From Pseudomonas reactans (GTDB lineage: Bacteria; Pseudomonadota; Gammaproteobacteria; Pseudomonadales; Pseudomonadaceae): a DNA stretch of 64,000 bases. The notes under the pieces were generated by a model. The model ran no database searches. It saw only the letters and a program-made list of their open reading frames with translations, and had not been told where the DNA came from. The stretch's first letter is position 1, and each line of letters opens with the position of its first letter. The stretch lies in contig NZ_JACAPG010000002.1 of assembly GCF_013385825.1 (NCBI RefSeq), forward strand, positions 404,807-468,806, given 5' to 3'. Below are positions 26,377-35,367 of the stretch, in pieces. Both the position numbers and the translations under genes were made by a program.

Positions 26377-27357
26377 ATGAATTTGAACGACGCCTCTTTG
26401 CAATTACCCTCGGCCTCATCTGCGCGCGACCACGGCGAAGCTTTCAAGGAGACCGCCGCCGACGGCCACCGCCTCGGTGGGTTCACTTGGCGCCACATCA
26501 GAACCGATCCCACGCGACCCGTGGTGATCATCAACGCCGCCACCTCCGTCCGCTGCCGCCACTACGCCCGCTTTGCCGCCTACCTGTTCGCCAACGGTTT
26601 TGACGTCATCACCTACGACTACCGTGGCATCGGCGAGTCCCGCAGCGGCTCATTGCGCGGCTTCAAGGCCTCATGGTCGGACTGGGGCGTGCTGGATTTC
26701 GAGGCGATGCTGCAGCGCGCGCAACGGGAGTTTCCAGGACAGCCGATTGATGTCGTCGGCCACAGCTTCGGTGGCTGCGCGGCGGGGCTCGGGGTGTCGG
26801 GCGGGGTCATTCGGCGAATGGTGACGGTGGGCGCACAGTTTGCGTACTGGCGCGATTACGCGGCGAGCGGACGCTGGCGAATGTTTGCCAAGTGGCATGT
26901 GGCAATGCCGTTGCTGACAGCCCTCTGCGGATACTTCCCCGGCAAGCGCCTGGGCTGGCTGGAAGACACGCCTGCGGGCGTGGTGCGGGACTGGAGCACA
27001 CCGACGCCCAGCTACGAAACACGGCCCAGCGGGCGGGCCTTGGGCGAACTGCCATTCAGTCGTGTAAACGCGCAGATACTGGCCATCAGCATCACCGACG
27101 ACCCATTCGGGACCGTGGCCGCCATCGAACGGCTACTGGGTTATTTCGACAACAGTGAGCGGACACACCTGCGAATTACACCGGAAGATGTAGGCGAAAA
27201 AGAAGTCGGGCATTTCGCATTTTTTCGCAGCGAGTATCAGGATCGGTTGTGGCCTGTTGCACTGGCGTGGCTTCAAAACGGTCGATTCGCTGAAGATACC
27301 CTTGGGATTTCCCCCAACCTGCGCTTCAATATCCCACCCAGCACTCCAGGACGTTGA
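26377..27357 (+). CDS. Alpha/beta hydrolase family protein
   Basis: A 326-residue cytoplasmic protein with the alpha/beta hydrolase fold. The nucleophile elbow is VVGHSFGGCAAG. The strand-turn VITYDYRGIGESR precedes it, the likely acid is in ITDDPFGT, and the His in KEVGHFAFF. Family members include esterases and lipases; the lack of a signal peptide argues for an intracellular substrate. It is followed four bases later by a second gene on the same strand, so the two form an operon. Confidence 0.85.
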   Translation: MNLNDASLQLPSASSARDHGEAFKETAADGHRLGGFTWRHIRTDPTRPVVIINAATSVRCRHYARFAAYLFANGFDVITYDYRGIGESRSGSLRGFKASWSDWGVLDFEAMLQRAQREFPGQPIDVVGHSFGGCAAGLGVSGGVIRRMVTVGAQFAYWRDYAASGRWRMFAKWHVAMPLLTALCGYFPGKRLGWLEDTPAGVVRDWSTPTPSYETRPSGRALGELPFSRVNAQILAISITDDPFGTVAAIERLLGYFDNSERTHLRITPEDVGEKEVGHFAFFRSEYQDRLWPVALAWLQNGRFAEDTLGISPNLRFNIPPSTPGR

Positions 27358-27361
27358 GCCC

Positions 27362-27769
27362 ATGGCCTCGCCAAACAAGCAGCAAAAACGCGCCCAACGG
27401 GCAAAGACCAAGGCCAAGCAAAACCGCACCCAGCGCGCCGTCGCGAGCAAGCCGGACGCCTTTGCCGGCGACGACAGCCGCATTGACCTTGAGTCAGTGG
27501 ATTTGACCGAGCTGTTCGTAGAGATGCGCACGGCTGGCGAAACCAGCCAACAAGCCCTGTGCGCTGTGTTCCTGGCCCACCCGCTGCTGGCACTGGTGCT
27601 GGAACAGGAAGGCGAAGAGGAAGCCACCGACTTTATCCTCGCGGCGCTGATCGAGTATCGGCAGTGGGTTACGGATACCGATGATGAAGCCGCGGCACTG
27701 GCGTGGATCGAGTCGCCGCAATTCCAGGCGGATTACGTAGCGGCCTCAAAAGAATTGTCACAACCTTGA
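27362..27769 (+). CDS. Conserved hypothetical protein
   Basis: A 135-residue protein with a very basic N-terminus (MASPNKQQKRAQRAKTKAKQ) followed by an acidic helical part (VDLTELFVEMRTAGETSQQA). The start at 27362 is four bases past the hydrolase stop and fits translational coupling. No domain or function is recognised. The basic tail suggests nucleic-acid or ribosome contact, but that is only a guess. Confidence 0.75.
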   Translation: MASPNKQQKRAQRAKTKAKQNRTQRAVASKPDAFAGDDSRIDLESVDLTELFVEMRTAGETSQQALCAVFLAHPLLALVLEQEGEEEATDFILAALIEYRQWVTDTDDEAAALAWIESPQFQADYVAASKELSQP

Positions 27770-27771
27770 AC

Positions 27772-27840
27772 CTGTAGGAGCCGGCTTGCCGGCGATGGGG
27801 GCCTTGAGGACGCCATCGCCGGCAAGCCGGCTCCTACAGT
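27772..27840. repeat. REP doublet (inverted pair)
   Basis: CTGTAGGAGCCGGCTTGCCG and its inverted copy flank about 20 bases between convergent genes. The arm sequence is the same as at 17304. Confidence 0.9.
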
Positions 27841-27852
27841 CATCGACTCAGT

Positions 27853-29244
27853 TTAGTTCAGTACCGCAGCGCCTACTCTCTGCGCCTTGCGACGGCTCGC
27901 CACAATCAGCCCCGCCGCCACCACCAGCAAGCTCAACACGCCGGTCGCAATGATCTCGATGCGGTGCGCTTCCTGGAACAGCATGATGGTCAGCGTGCCC
28001 ACGATGAACACCATCACCGCGTAGGTCAGGCCTGGGAACAGCCACATCTTGAAGACAATCTTCTCGCCCGCCGCCGTGCGTTTCTGGCGCATGCGCAGTT
28101 GCGATACGGCGATCACCAGGTACACCAGCAACGCGATGGCGCCGGAGCTGGCCAGCAGGAACTCAAACACCGCAGCCGGAGCCACGTAGTTGGCGAATAC
28201 CGCCAGGAACGCCGCGCCGGTAGACAACAACACCGCCCAGTAAGGCGTACCGCTCTTGTTGGTGCGCTTGGCCACCGCCGGTGCATCACCACGGCGGCCC
28301 AGGGAGAACAGCATGCGCGAGGCGGTGTACAGCGCCGAGTTCAAGCAACTGGTCACGGCAACCAATACCACCAGGTCGACAATCAGTTTGGCATTCGGGA
28401 TACCCATGCGCTCCAGCACAGTCTGGTAAGAACCTACGGCCGCCAGGGTCGGATCGTTCCATGGCACCAGGGAGACCACGATGAAGATCGACAACAGGTA
28501 GAACAAGCCAATGCGCCAGATCACCGAGTTGGTGGCCTTGGTGATCTGCTGGCCTGGGTTCTTCGATTCAGCGGCGGCGATGGTGACGATCTCAGTGCCC
28601 ATGAAGGAAAACATGGTGGTCAGGATCGCAGCCAATACCGCACCCATGCCGTTGGGCATGAAACCTTGGGTGTCGAACAGGTGCGAAACGCCGCTGACCT
28701 GGCTGGTCGGCAGGAAGCCGAAAATCGCGGCCAGACCGAGGATCACGAAGCCCACAATCGCCACGACTTTGATCAACGCGAACCAGAACTCGAACTCGCC
28801 GTAGTTCTTCACGCTGAACAGGTTGGTCGCGGTCAGCAACAGGGTGATGACCAGGGTAAATGCCCAGATGGCCACGTCCGGGAACCAGGCATGCAGGATA
28901 GTCGCGGCGGCGTTGGCTTCCAGTGGAATCACCAACACCCAGAACCACCAGTACAACCAGCCGATGGTGAAACCAGCCCAGTGACCGATCGCCCGGTCGG
29001 CGTAAGTGGAGAACGAACCGGTGTCCGGTGACGCCACGGCCATTTCGGCCAGCATGCGCATCACCAACACCACCAGCGTGCCCGCAGCGGCATACGCCAG
29101 CAGGACGGCCGGGCCGGCAGCAGCAATCGCGTGGCCGGAGCCGACAAACAAACCGGCACCGATGACGCCGGCAATCGACAGCATGGTGACGTGACGCGGT
29201 TTGAGCCCCTGTTCGAGGTCATTGGAGCTTTGCGTACTACTCAT
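27853..29244 (-). CDS. Amino acid permease, GABA permease-like (APC superfamily)
   Basis: A 463-residue inner-membrane carrier with twelve helices. It has the AAT-family pattern of GabP: LKPRHVTMLSIAGVIGAGLF, MRMLAEMAVASPDTGSFSTY with the conserved glutamate, and FMGTEIVTIAAAES. The start at 29244 gives the family length and has AAAGG upstream; the frame extends further in AT-rich DNA without similarity. No gab metabolic genes are adjacent, so the substrate may be GABA or a related amino acid. Confidence 0.88.
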   Translation of the reverse strand: MSSTQSSNDLEQGLKPRHVTMLSIAGVIGAGLFVGSGHAIAAAGPAVLLAYAAAGTLVVLVMRMLAEMAVASPDTGSFSTYADRAIGHWAGFTIGWLYWWFWVLVIPLEANAAATILHAWFPDVAIWAFTLVITLLLTATNLFSVKNYGEFEFWFALIKVVAIVGFVILGLAAIFGFLPTSQVSGVSHLFDTQGFMPNGMGAVLAAILTTMFSFMGTEIVTIAAAESKNPGQQITKATNSVIWRIGLFYLLSIFIVVSLVPWNDPTLAAVGSYQTVLERMGIPNAKLIVDLVVLVAVTSCLNSALYTASRMLFSLGRRGDAPAVAKRTNKSGTPYWAVLLSTGAAFLAVFANYVAPAAVFEFLLASSGAIALLVYLVIAVSQLRMRQKRTAAGEKIVFKMWLFPGLTYAVMVFIVGTLTIMLFQEAHRIEIIATGVLSLLVVAAGLIVASRRKAQRVGAAVLN

Positions 29245-29798
29245 TGACACACCTTTACGAGGAATTGCGAAAACGGTCCGCCCGGCCCGGGATCTCTCTC
29301 GTGAAAAGAAACCAACGGGGCGTTCTTTATTTTTTACGCAAGATTTGCGCCAAAATGTTACAGAGCCGCGATTGACGCGGGCTGTAGGACGTTTCAACAA
29401 GACTCGCAAGTCATTGAGAACAATGGCATTCCGCTATAGCGTTACCGTGCGACTCACATTCAGGACGAAAAAACGCACCATAAACACACACAAAAAGTAC
29501 GTGACGCCCCACAAAAGGGCTGATATGCACCGTTTGCCCGGTTAACCCTTCCAACACCCGGCCAAAGCTGGCACCATCGCGCCCTTTTTTACGCGAAGCC
29601 TGCGGTTTTTCGGGTTCAAACGGATGTTCGGTTGTTGATGGCGCGACACACTGCTGTGCCGATGCGACACCCTGCCGCACACCACCTGTTTACCGCCGGC
29701 CATGCTGTTGGCTGCCGTCAAGACGCTATGCTAGCTTGACGCCTCGCCAGGAAGGCGGCCCAACAGCAGGATTGCAACGAACACAATGAGGACCCCAC
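29245..29798. other. Spacer between permease and ABC transporter genes
   Basis: This 554-base stretch holds no gene that I can support. It is AT-richer at 29290-29360 and 29440-29510, where the permease promoter should lie. A minus-strand open frame at 29411-29680 has no ribosome-binding site or family features and is probably chance. The ABC operon promoter should lie close to 29720-29790. Confidence 0.45.
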
Positions 29799-30572
29799 AT
29801 GGCCGAGGCCACGCCCGCGCTTGAAATCCGCAACTTGCATAAACGCTATGGTGAGCTGGAGGTACTCAAAGGTATCTCGCTGACCGCTCGCGACGGCGAT
29901 GTGATCTCGATTTTGGGTTCCTCCGGTTCCGGCAAGTCCACCTTCCTGCGCTGCATCAACCTGCTGGAAAACCCGCACCAGGGCCAGATCCTGGTGGCCG
30001 GCGAAGAACTCAAGCTCAAGGCCGCGAAAAACGGCGAGCTGATGGCCGCCGACGGCAAGCAGATCAACCGCCTGCGCAGCGAAATCGGTTTTGTGTTTCA
30101 AAACTTTAACCTGTGGCCGCACATGAGCATCCTCGACAACATCATCGAGGCCCCTCGCCGTGTGCTTGGCCAAAGCAAAGCCGAAGCCATCGAAGTGGCC
30201 GAAGCCTTGCTGGCCAAGGTCGGCATCGCCGACAAACGCCACGCCTACCCCGCGCAATTGTCCGGCGGCCAGCAGCAACGGGCGGCCATCGCGCGCACCC
30301 TGGCAATGCAGCCTAAAGTCATCCTGTTCGATGAGCCCACTTCGGCGCTTGACCCGGAAATGGTTCAGGAAGTACTTAATGTGATCCGCGCGCTGGCCGA
30401 AGAAGGCCGCACCATGCTGCTGGTCACCCATGAAATGGGCTTCGCCCGTCAGGTCTCCAGTGAGGTGGTGTTCCTGCACCAGGGCCTGGTCGAAGAGCAA
30501 GGATCGCCACAGCAGGTATTCGAAAACCCGCTTTCGGCGCGCTGCAAACAATTCATGTCCAGCAACCGCTAA
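29799..30572 (+). CDS. Histidine/basic amino acid ABC transporter ATPase (HisP-like)
   Basis: A 257-residue cytoplasmic ATPase energising uptake of a basic or polar amino acid. It has Walker A (GSSGSGKST), Q-loop (FQNFNLWPHM), signature (LSGGQQQR), Walker B (VILFDEPTSALD) and the switch His (VTHEMGF). The insertion ELKLKAAKNGELMAADGKQ is typical of HisP rather than GlnQ. It is first in an operon ATPase, binding protein, two permeases, then a methyltransferase gene. Confidence 0.93.
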   Translation: MAEATPALEIRNLHKRYGELEVLKGISLTARDGDVISILGSSGSGKSTFLRCINLLENPHQGQILVAGEELKLKAAKNGELMAADGKQINRLRSEIGFVFQNFNLWPHMSILDNIIEAPRRVLGQSKAEAIEVAEALLAKVGIADKRHAYPAQLSGGQQQRAAIARTLAMQPKVILFDEPTSALDPEMVQEVLNVIRALAEEGRTMLLVTHEMGFARQVSSEVVFLHQGLVEEQGSPQQVFENPLSARCKQFMSSNR

Positions 30573-30585
30573 CGGAGCAACATGC

Positions 30586-31338
30586 ATGCAGAACTATAAA
30601 AAATTCCTTCTGGCCGCGGCCGTCTCGATGGCGTTCAGCGCCACGGCCATGGCAGAAACCTTGAAAATGGGGATCGAAGCGGCCTACCCGCCGTTCAACA
30701 ATAAAGACGCCAGCGGCAACGTCGTCGGCTTCGACAAAGACATCGGCGACGCCCTGTGCGCCAAGATGAAAGTCGAGAAGTGCGAAGTGTATGTGTCCGA
30801 CTGGGACGGCATCATCCCGGCCCTGAACGCCAAGAAGTTCGACTTCCTGGTGTCTTCGCTGTCGATCACCGATGAGCGCAAGCAGGCCGTCGACTTCACC
30901 GACCCGTACTATTCCAACAAGCTGCAGTTCATCGCGCCTAAAGCCACTGCGGACTTCAAGACCGACGCGACTTACCTGAAGGGCAAGACCATCGGCGCGC
31001 AACGCGCGACGCTGGCCGGCACCTACCTGGAAGACAAGCTGCCGGACACCACCGCCAAGCTGTACGACACCCAGGAAAACGCCTACCTCGACCTGACCTC
31101 CGGTCGCCTCGACGGCATCCTGGCCGACAAATACGTGCAGTACGAATGGCTCAAGAGCAAAGACGGTTCGGCCTACGAGTTCAAAGGCGACCCGGTCGTA
31201 GAAAGCGACAAGATCGGTATCGCCGTACGCAAGGGCGACCCACTGCGCGAGCGCCTGAACAAAGCCCTGGCAGAGATCAAGGCAGACGGCACCTACAAGA
31301 AGATCAACGACAAGTACTTCCCTTTCAGCATCGAATGA
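30586..31338 (+). CDS. Periplasmic lysine/arginine/ornithine or histidine-binding protein
   Basis: A 250-residue secreted binding protein (signal peptide to about residue 23, AMA-ET). It is of the HisJ/ArgT class: MGIEAAYPPFNNKDASGNVV, FDKDIGDALCAKM with paired cysteines (DALCAKMKVEKCE, as in HisJ), and SITDERKQAVDFTDPYYSN. It delivers the ligand to the permeases downstream. The start at 30586 follows ACGGAGCAAC; the frame is open upstream inside the ATPase gene. An attenuator-like hairpin follows, which would keep the binding protein in excess. Confidence 0.92.
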   Translation: MQNYKKFLLAAAVSMAFSATAMAETLKMGIEAAYPPFNNKDASGNVVGFDKDIGDALCAKMKVEKCEVYVSDWDGIIPALNAKKFDFLVSSLSITDERKQAVDFTDPYYSNKLQFIAPKATADFKTDATYLKGKTIGAQRATLAGTYLEDKLPDTTAKLYDTQENAYLDLTSGRLDGILADKYVQYEWLKSKDGSAYEFKGDPVVESDKIGIAVRKGDPLRERLNKALAEIKADGTYKKINDKYFPFSIE

Positions 31339-31350
31339 TCTGAACGGTAT

Positions 31351-31385
31351 GCCCGGCGCGCTCACTTGAGTGCGTCGGCTTTTTG
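31351..31385 (+). terminator. Attenuator-like hairpin between binding-protein and permease genes
   Basis: GCCCGGCGCGCTCA and GAGTGCGTCGGC can pair with G-T wobbles, and CTTTTTG follows. In ABC operons such partial terminators keep the binding protein in excess over the permeases. Confidence 0.6.
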
Positions 31386-31412
31386 CACTGCCTGCCGCGA
31401 TATGAAAACACC

Positions 31413-32108
31413 ATGAATTTCGATCTCTACGGATTCGGCCCGGCGCTCGCCGCTGGCGCGCTGATGACCGTCAAACTGGCGCTCACGGCCTTGTGCCTGG
31501 GGCTGGTGCTCGGCCTTGCCGGGGCCTTGGCCAAGACTTCGCCGTACAAGCCACTGCAATGGGTGGGCGGTGCGTACTCGACCATCGTTCGTGGCATTCC
31601 CGAATTGCTGTGGGTGCTGCTGATTTACTTCGGCACGGTCAACCTGATGCGTGCCCTCGGGGAGTTTTTTGGTAACCCCGACCTTTCCCTCAGCGCCTTT
31701 GCCGCCGGGGTCATTGCCTTGGGCCTGTGCTTCGGCGCCTACGCCACGGAAGTGTTCCGTGGCGCGATCCTCGCCATTCCCAAGGGCCACCGCGAAGCCG
31801 GTGTGGCATTGGGCCTGTCGAAATTCAGGATCTTCACCCGGTTGATCATGCCGCAGATGTGGCGCATCGCCCTGCCGGGCCTGGGCAACCTGTTCATGAT
31901 CCTGATGAAAGACACCGCGCTGGTATCGGTGATCGGCCTGGAAGAAATCATGCGCCATGCGCAAATCGGCGTGACCGTGACCAAGCAACCGTTCACCTTC
32001 TTCATGGTCGCCGCCTTCATGTACCTGGGCCTGACCGTGCTGGCAATGACCGGCATGCACTTCCTGGAAAAACGCGCCGCCCGCGGCTTTGCAAGGAGCA
32101 CCCAATGA
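31413..32108 (+). CDS. ABC transporter permease (HisQ-like)
   Basis: A 231-residue inner-membrane permease with about five helices. It carries the EAA loop that docks the ATPase (HREAGVALGLSKFRIFTRLIMPQ). The N-terminus MNFDLYGFGPALAAGALMTVKL matches HisQ. The ATG at 31413 is preferred to ATG 31383, because the family starts with MNFDLYG. It overlaps the next permease gene by four bases, and the two form the heterodimeric channel. Confidence 0.92.
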   Translation: MNFDLYGFGPALAAGALMTVKLALTALCLGLVLGLAGALAKTSPYKPLQWVGGAYSTIVRGIPELLWVLLIYFGTVNLMRALGEFFGNPDLSLSAFAAGVIALGLCFGAYATEVFRGAILAIPKGHREAGVALGLSKFRIFTRLIMPQMWRIALPGLGNLFMILMKDTALVSVIGLEEIMRHAQIGVTVTKQPFTFFMVAAFMYLGLTVLAMTGMHFLEKRAARGFARSTQ

Positions 32109-32836
32109 GCGGCGACTACAGCTGGTTGGCGCATTTCGACCTGGGCCTGAACTGGGCCGTGATCATCAAGTGGCTGCCCAAATTGGCCCAAGGCGCCATC
32201 CTGACCCTTGAGCTTGTGGCCATTGCCGTCATCGCCGGCCTGTTGCTGGCAATCCCGCTGGGTATCGCGCGCTCCTCACGACGCTGGTATGTCAGCGCGC
32301 TGCCTTATGCCTACATTTTCTTCTTCCGAGGCACGCCGTTGCTGGTGCAGTTGTTCCTGGTCTACTACGGCCTGGCGCAGTTCGACGCGGTGCGCGAGAG
32401 CTTCATGTGGCCCTACCTGCGCGATCCGTTCTGGTGCGCCACCGCCACCATGACGCTGCACACTGCTGCCTATATCGCTGAGATCCTGCGCGGCGCGATC
32501 CAGGCCATTCCGCCGGGCGAGATTGAAGCGGCGCGAGCCCTGGGCATGTCCAAGCCCAAGACCCTGTTCTACATCATCCTGCCGCGCGCCTCGCGCATCG
32601 GCCTGCCGGCGTACAGCAATGAAGTGATTCTGATGCTCAAGGCCAGTGCCCTGGCCAGTACCGTCACCCTGCTGGAATTGACCGGCATGGCGCGGACCAT
32701 CATCGCCCGAACCTACCTGCCGGTTGAGATTTTCTTCGCCGCCGGTCTGTTCTACCTGTTGATGGCTTACATCCTGGTACGCGGCTTCAAACTGTTGGAA
32801 CGTTGGCTGCGCGTCGATGCATGCCAAGGACGTTGA
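32105..32836 (+). CDS. ABC transporter permease (HisM-like)
   Basis: A 243-residue permease partner of the preceding protein, with five helices, the conserved FFFRGTPLLVQLFLVYYG segment and the EAA loop (GEIEAARALGMSKPKTLFYIILP). The start overlaps the upstream stop (ATGA). The 3' end overlaps the following methyltransferase gene by 20 bases, so all five genes are probably cotranscribed. Confidence 0.92.
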   Translation: MSGDYSWLAHFDLGLNWAVIIKWLPKLAQGAILTLELVAIAVIAGLLLAIPLGIARSSRRWYVSALPYAYIFFFRGTPLLVQLFLVYYGLAQFDAVRESFMWPYLRDPFWCATATMTLHTAAYIAEILRGAIQAIPPGEIEAARALGMSKPKTLFYIILPRASRIGLPAYSNEVILMLKASALASTVTLLELTGMARTIIARTYLPVEIFFAAGLFYLLMAYILVRGFKLLERWLRVDACQGR

Positions 32837-34004
32837 GGCACGCTTCCAGGCACTGGATGCGTTCCTGATCGAGCACCAAGGGCTGTGGAAACCACGGCCC
32901 TTTACCCATCGTCAGCTCCCTTGGGAAACAGAGCATCCCGACCTCGCCCAGTGGCTGCGCCAACGCTCGTTGGACGACGCTGAGGCCAGTCATAACCAAC
33001 CCCATGACCTGCCGGCGCCGGCACCTTTTCCACAACTCGCTGCGCAAGCTCGCCAGCTCAGTGCTGTAGATAAGTTATCGACACAGCCCCTCGCACCCGC
33101 TCGCCATCGCCTGAACGTCGATGTTCCGGGCCGTAAGTGGGAACAGATCGAAGCCTTCGGCGCCGCACTGCATTTCAAGCAGACGCCCACGCACTGGTTG
33201 GACTGGTGCGCTGGCAAGGGCCATCTGGGCCGTCGCCTGTTACAAAACGATCAAGCACTGACCTGCCTGGAATACGACCCGGCGCTGATCGCCGCAGGTC
33301 AGGCCTTGAGCGACCATCATGGCCTGCCCGTCACCCATCGCCTGCAAGATGTGATGGCCGACGTGGCAATCGGCCCAGAACATACGCCCGTCGCCCTGCA
33401 TGCCTGTGGCGACTTGCATGTGCGCCTGCTGCAACTGGCCAGCGCCGTCGGTTGCAAACAGCTGGCGCTGGCGCCCTGCTGCTACAACCGCATCAACGCT
33501 GGCACCTACCAGCCACTGTCCAATGCCGGTCGCGCATCATGCCTACAACTGTCGATCGATGACCTTGGCCTGCCGCTGAGCGAAACCGTTACCGCAGGCC
33601 AGCGGATACGCCTGCAACGGGACACGTCCATGGCGCGACGCCTGGGCTTCGATCAACTGCAACGCGAACTGCGCGGCGTCGACGAATACCTGCCTACACC
33701 CTCCCTGCCCACCAGCTGGCTGGACAAACCCTTTGCCGACTACTGCAAGGAGCTGGCAAGTCTCAAAGGGTTATCCACAGGCAAACAGGATTGGACGGCG
33801 CTGGAAGCGTACGGTTGGCGCCGTCTGGCCGAAGTCAGAAACCTGGAGTTGGTGCGAGGTTTGTTTCGGCGCCCACTGGAACTGTGGCTGGTGTTGGATC
33901 GGGCATTATTCCTTGCCCAGAACGGTTACAAGGTCGAGATAGGCACCTTCTGCGAGTCCGCGCTGACACCGCGCAACTTGATGGTGCTTGCCGAGCGCGA
34001 TTAA
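32817..34004 (+). CDS. METTL25-like SAM-dependent methyltransferase
   Basis: A 395-residue cytoplasmic protein with a central Rossmann methyltransferase domain (about residues 120-245): cofactor motif I WLDWCAGKGHLGRRLL, motif II LTCLEYD, then VALHACGDLHVRL and LALAPCCYNRI. HACGD and the APCCYN stretch are typical of the METTL25/RRNAD1-type methyltransferase_32 domain. The substrate is unknown. The start at ATG 32817 lies within the permease gene. Co-occurrence with this amino acid ABC operon seems usual in pseudomonads, but no functional link is evident. Confidence 0.8.
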   Translation: MHAKDVEARFQALDAFLIEHQGLWKPRPFTHRQLPWETEHPDLAQWLRQRSLDDAEASHNQPHDLPAPAPFPQLAAQARQLSAVDKLSTQPLAPARHRLNVDVPGRKWEQIEAFGAALHFKQTPTHWLDWCAGKGHLGRRLLQNDQALTCLEYDPALIAAGQALSDHHGLPVTHRLQDVMADVAIGPEHTPVALHACGDLHVRLLQLASAVGCKQLALAPCCYNRINAGTYQPLSNAGRASCLQLSIDDLGLPLSETVTAGQRIRLQRDTSMARRLGFDQLQRELRGVDEYLPTPSLPTSWLDKPFADYCKELASLKGLSTGKQDWTALEAYGWRRLAEVRNLELVRGLFRRPLELWLVLDRALFLAQNGYKVEIGTFCESALTPRNLMVLAERD

Positions 34005-34245
34005 GGGGCAAAATTGTCGCAGCGCAGCCTGTGGATAACTCTGTTGATGAATTCTTTACGGGGCCTGTAGCCACCTGCGCTGCAGGTCGTAAACCGCGCT
34101 GGTCATTTTTTGTTCATAAAATAAAACGCACACAAAACAGGCAGTTGCGGCGTGATGAGAACGGCTCCACAAAATGGCTTTTTCGTGACATGGCCATCCA
34201 ACCGATTGTGCATAAGCATCTGGCGTTAAGCGTATAAACCGCGCT

Positions 34246-35157
34246 TCAGGTGCGTTTTCCTGGAGCCTTCAGCACCTGGCAGAGGTCGTTGATATCGTCG
34301 CCCGCCAGCCTCTTCGCCACGCTATCCAACGGGTCGACACCAAAGGCCAAGGCTTCATTAATCGCTAGATCGCGGTGCACGTGCAGCGTTTCTTTGCCCA
34401 GCCGCTGCTTGAACGCCTCGACTATGTCCAGGCTGAAGGCATTCCTTTCATCCACTTGGTTGATCACCACCTGCACACTGGGCGGGCGCTCACCCTCCAA
34501 GTGCGGGGCAAGCAGTACATCCAGATGGTCGAGGGTGCCTAGGCACGCGGCATCCGCCTGCACGATGACCAGCACCACGTCGGCAACACTCAGCGCTTGA
34601 TGAAAGTAAACGTTGTTACCGGAAGGGGTATCGATGATCACCGTATGCCGAGCGCTCAAGCCCAGGGATGCGAGGCGTTGAGCCAGCCAACGCGGCTCGT
34701 GCTTGAGCCAGCGCTCCAGGCTTTCCTGCTGCGGGATATCGATCTCGCCAAAGGTGATCACCTGGCAACCGGCAAAGCTGAGCTGCTGGAGTTGGCTCCA
34801 TTGCCCATGCTCCAGACTGGTGCGCCCGATGCCCGGCAATGCCGAGCTGACCCCGAAGTGATGTTGCAAGGCGTTCTGCGGGTCCAGGTCCAGCGCCACG
34901 ACGGACTCGCCCTGGCGCTGCAGACCACTGCTCAGGGCGGTGACCAGGGTGCTGCGGCCAACACCGCCATTGATCGACACCAGCGCTACCACTTTCGGGC
35001 TCAAGGCCAAGGTGGGCGTGGGCTGGGCGCTTTCGTTGGCAGCGCCATCGTCTCGGCTGGGAATGCTGCCGAAGAAGTGCAAACGCGACGCCATGCCACG
35101 CTCATCCTGGCAGACATCCTTGCCGAGCAAGGCTAAAAGACCATCAGTAATGCCCAT
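34246..35157 (-). CDS. BcsQ/YhjQ-like MinD-family ATPase (degenerate Walker A)
   Basis: A 303-residue cytoplasmic P-loop protein of the BcsQ group, which in enterics places the cellulose secretion machine at the pole. The N-terminal 50 residues are poorly structured (SAQPTPTLALSPK). The deviant Walker A reads SINGGVGRSTL: the signature lysine is Asn and the catalytic-loop lysine is Arg. Switch I DLDPQNALQHHFG and Walker B VIIDTPSGN are kept. It follows a paralogue in the same direction 210 bases upstream. No bcsA/B/C genes are in the window. The changed P-loop suggests weak or no ATP hydrolysis. Confidence 0.8.
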   Translation of the reverse strand: MGITDGLLALLGKDVCQDERGMASRLHFFGSIPSRDDGAANESAQPTPTLALSPKVVALVSINGGVGRSTLVTALSSGLQRQGESVVALDLDPQNALQHHFGVSSALPGIGRTSLEHGQWSQLQQLSFAGCQVITFGEIDIPQQESLERWLKHEPRWLAQRLASLGLSARHTVIIDTPSGNNVYFHQALSVADVVLVIVQADAACLGTLDHLDVLLAPHLEGERPPSVQVVINQVDERNAFSLDIVEAFKQRLGKETLHVHRDLAINEALAFGVDPLDSVAKRLAGDDINDLCQVLKAPGKRT

Positions 35158-35274
35158 AACAAACCCCTCATCACGGCGAAGCTCAAAGACGTGAAAAGGT
35201 CAGCTGATACGACTGCTTACCGCAGGTCTTTTTGTGGTCGCCCTAGTGCAAGCAGTCTGCTTCAGGACAGCAAA

Positions 35275-35293
35275 AGTGTCATTATTTTGATGA
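35275..35293. promoter_or_regulatory. FleQ-box-like motif upstream of the second BcsQ-like gene
   Basis: AGTGTCATTATTTTGATGA lies 118 bases before the gene. It is nearly identical to a sequence upstream of the paralogous gene (18 of 19). GTCATTATTTTGAT resembles the FleQ consensus GTCaNTAAAtTGAC as I recall it (10 of 13). FleQ controls cellulose and pel genes in Pseudomonas. Confidence 0.5.
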
Positions 35294-35367
35294 GATAGTT
35301 GTATATTTTTTAGACAAACGGCAAATCGTCAATTTAATGGCCAGCAATGCTCCGACCCTCGACGCGC

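Noticed and set aside
29411..29680. 89-residue minus-strand open frame between the permease and ABC transporter genes
   Set aside because: No ribosome-binding site, domain or coding-like composition; lies in a promoter-bearing spacer.
33771..34040. Two perfect DnaA-box sequences (TTATCCACA and TGTGGATAA) about 260 bases apart
   Set aside because: One lies inside the methyltransferase gene; there is no AT-rich unwinding region or dnaA nearby. Two nine-base matches do not support an origin.
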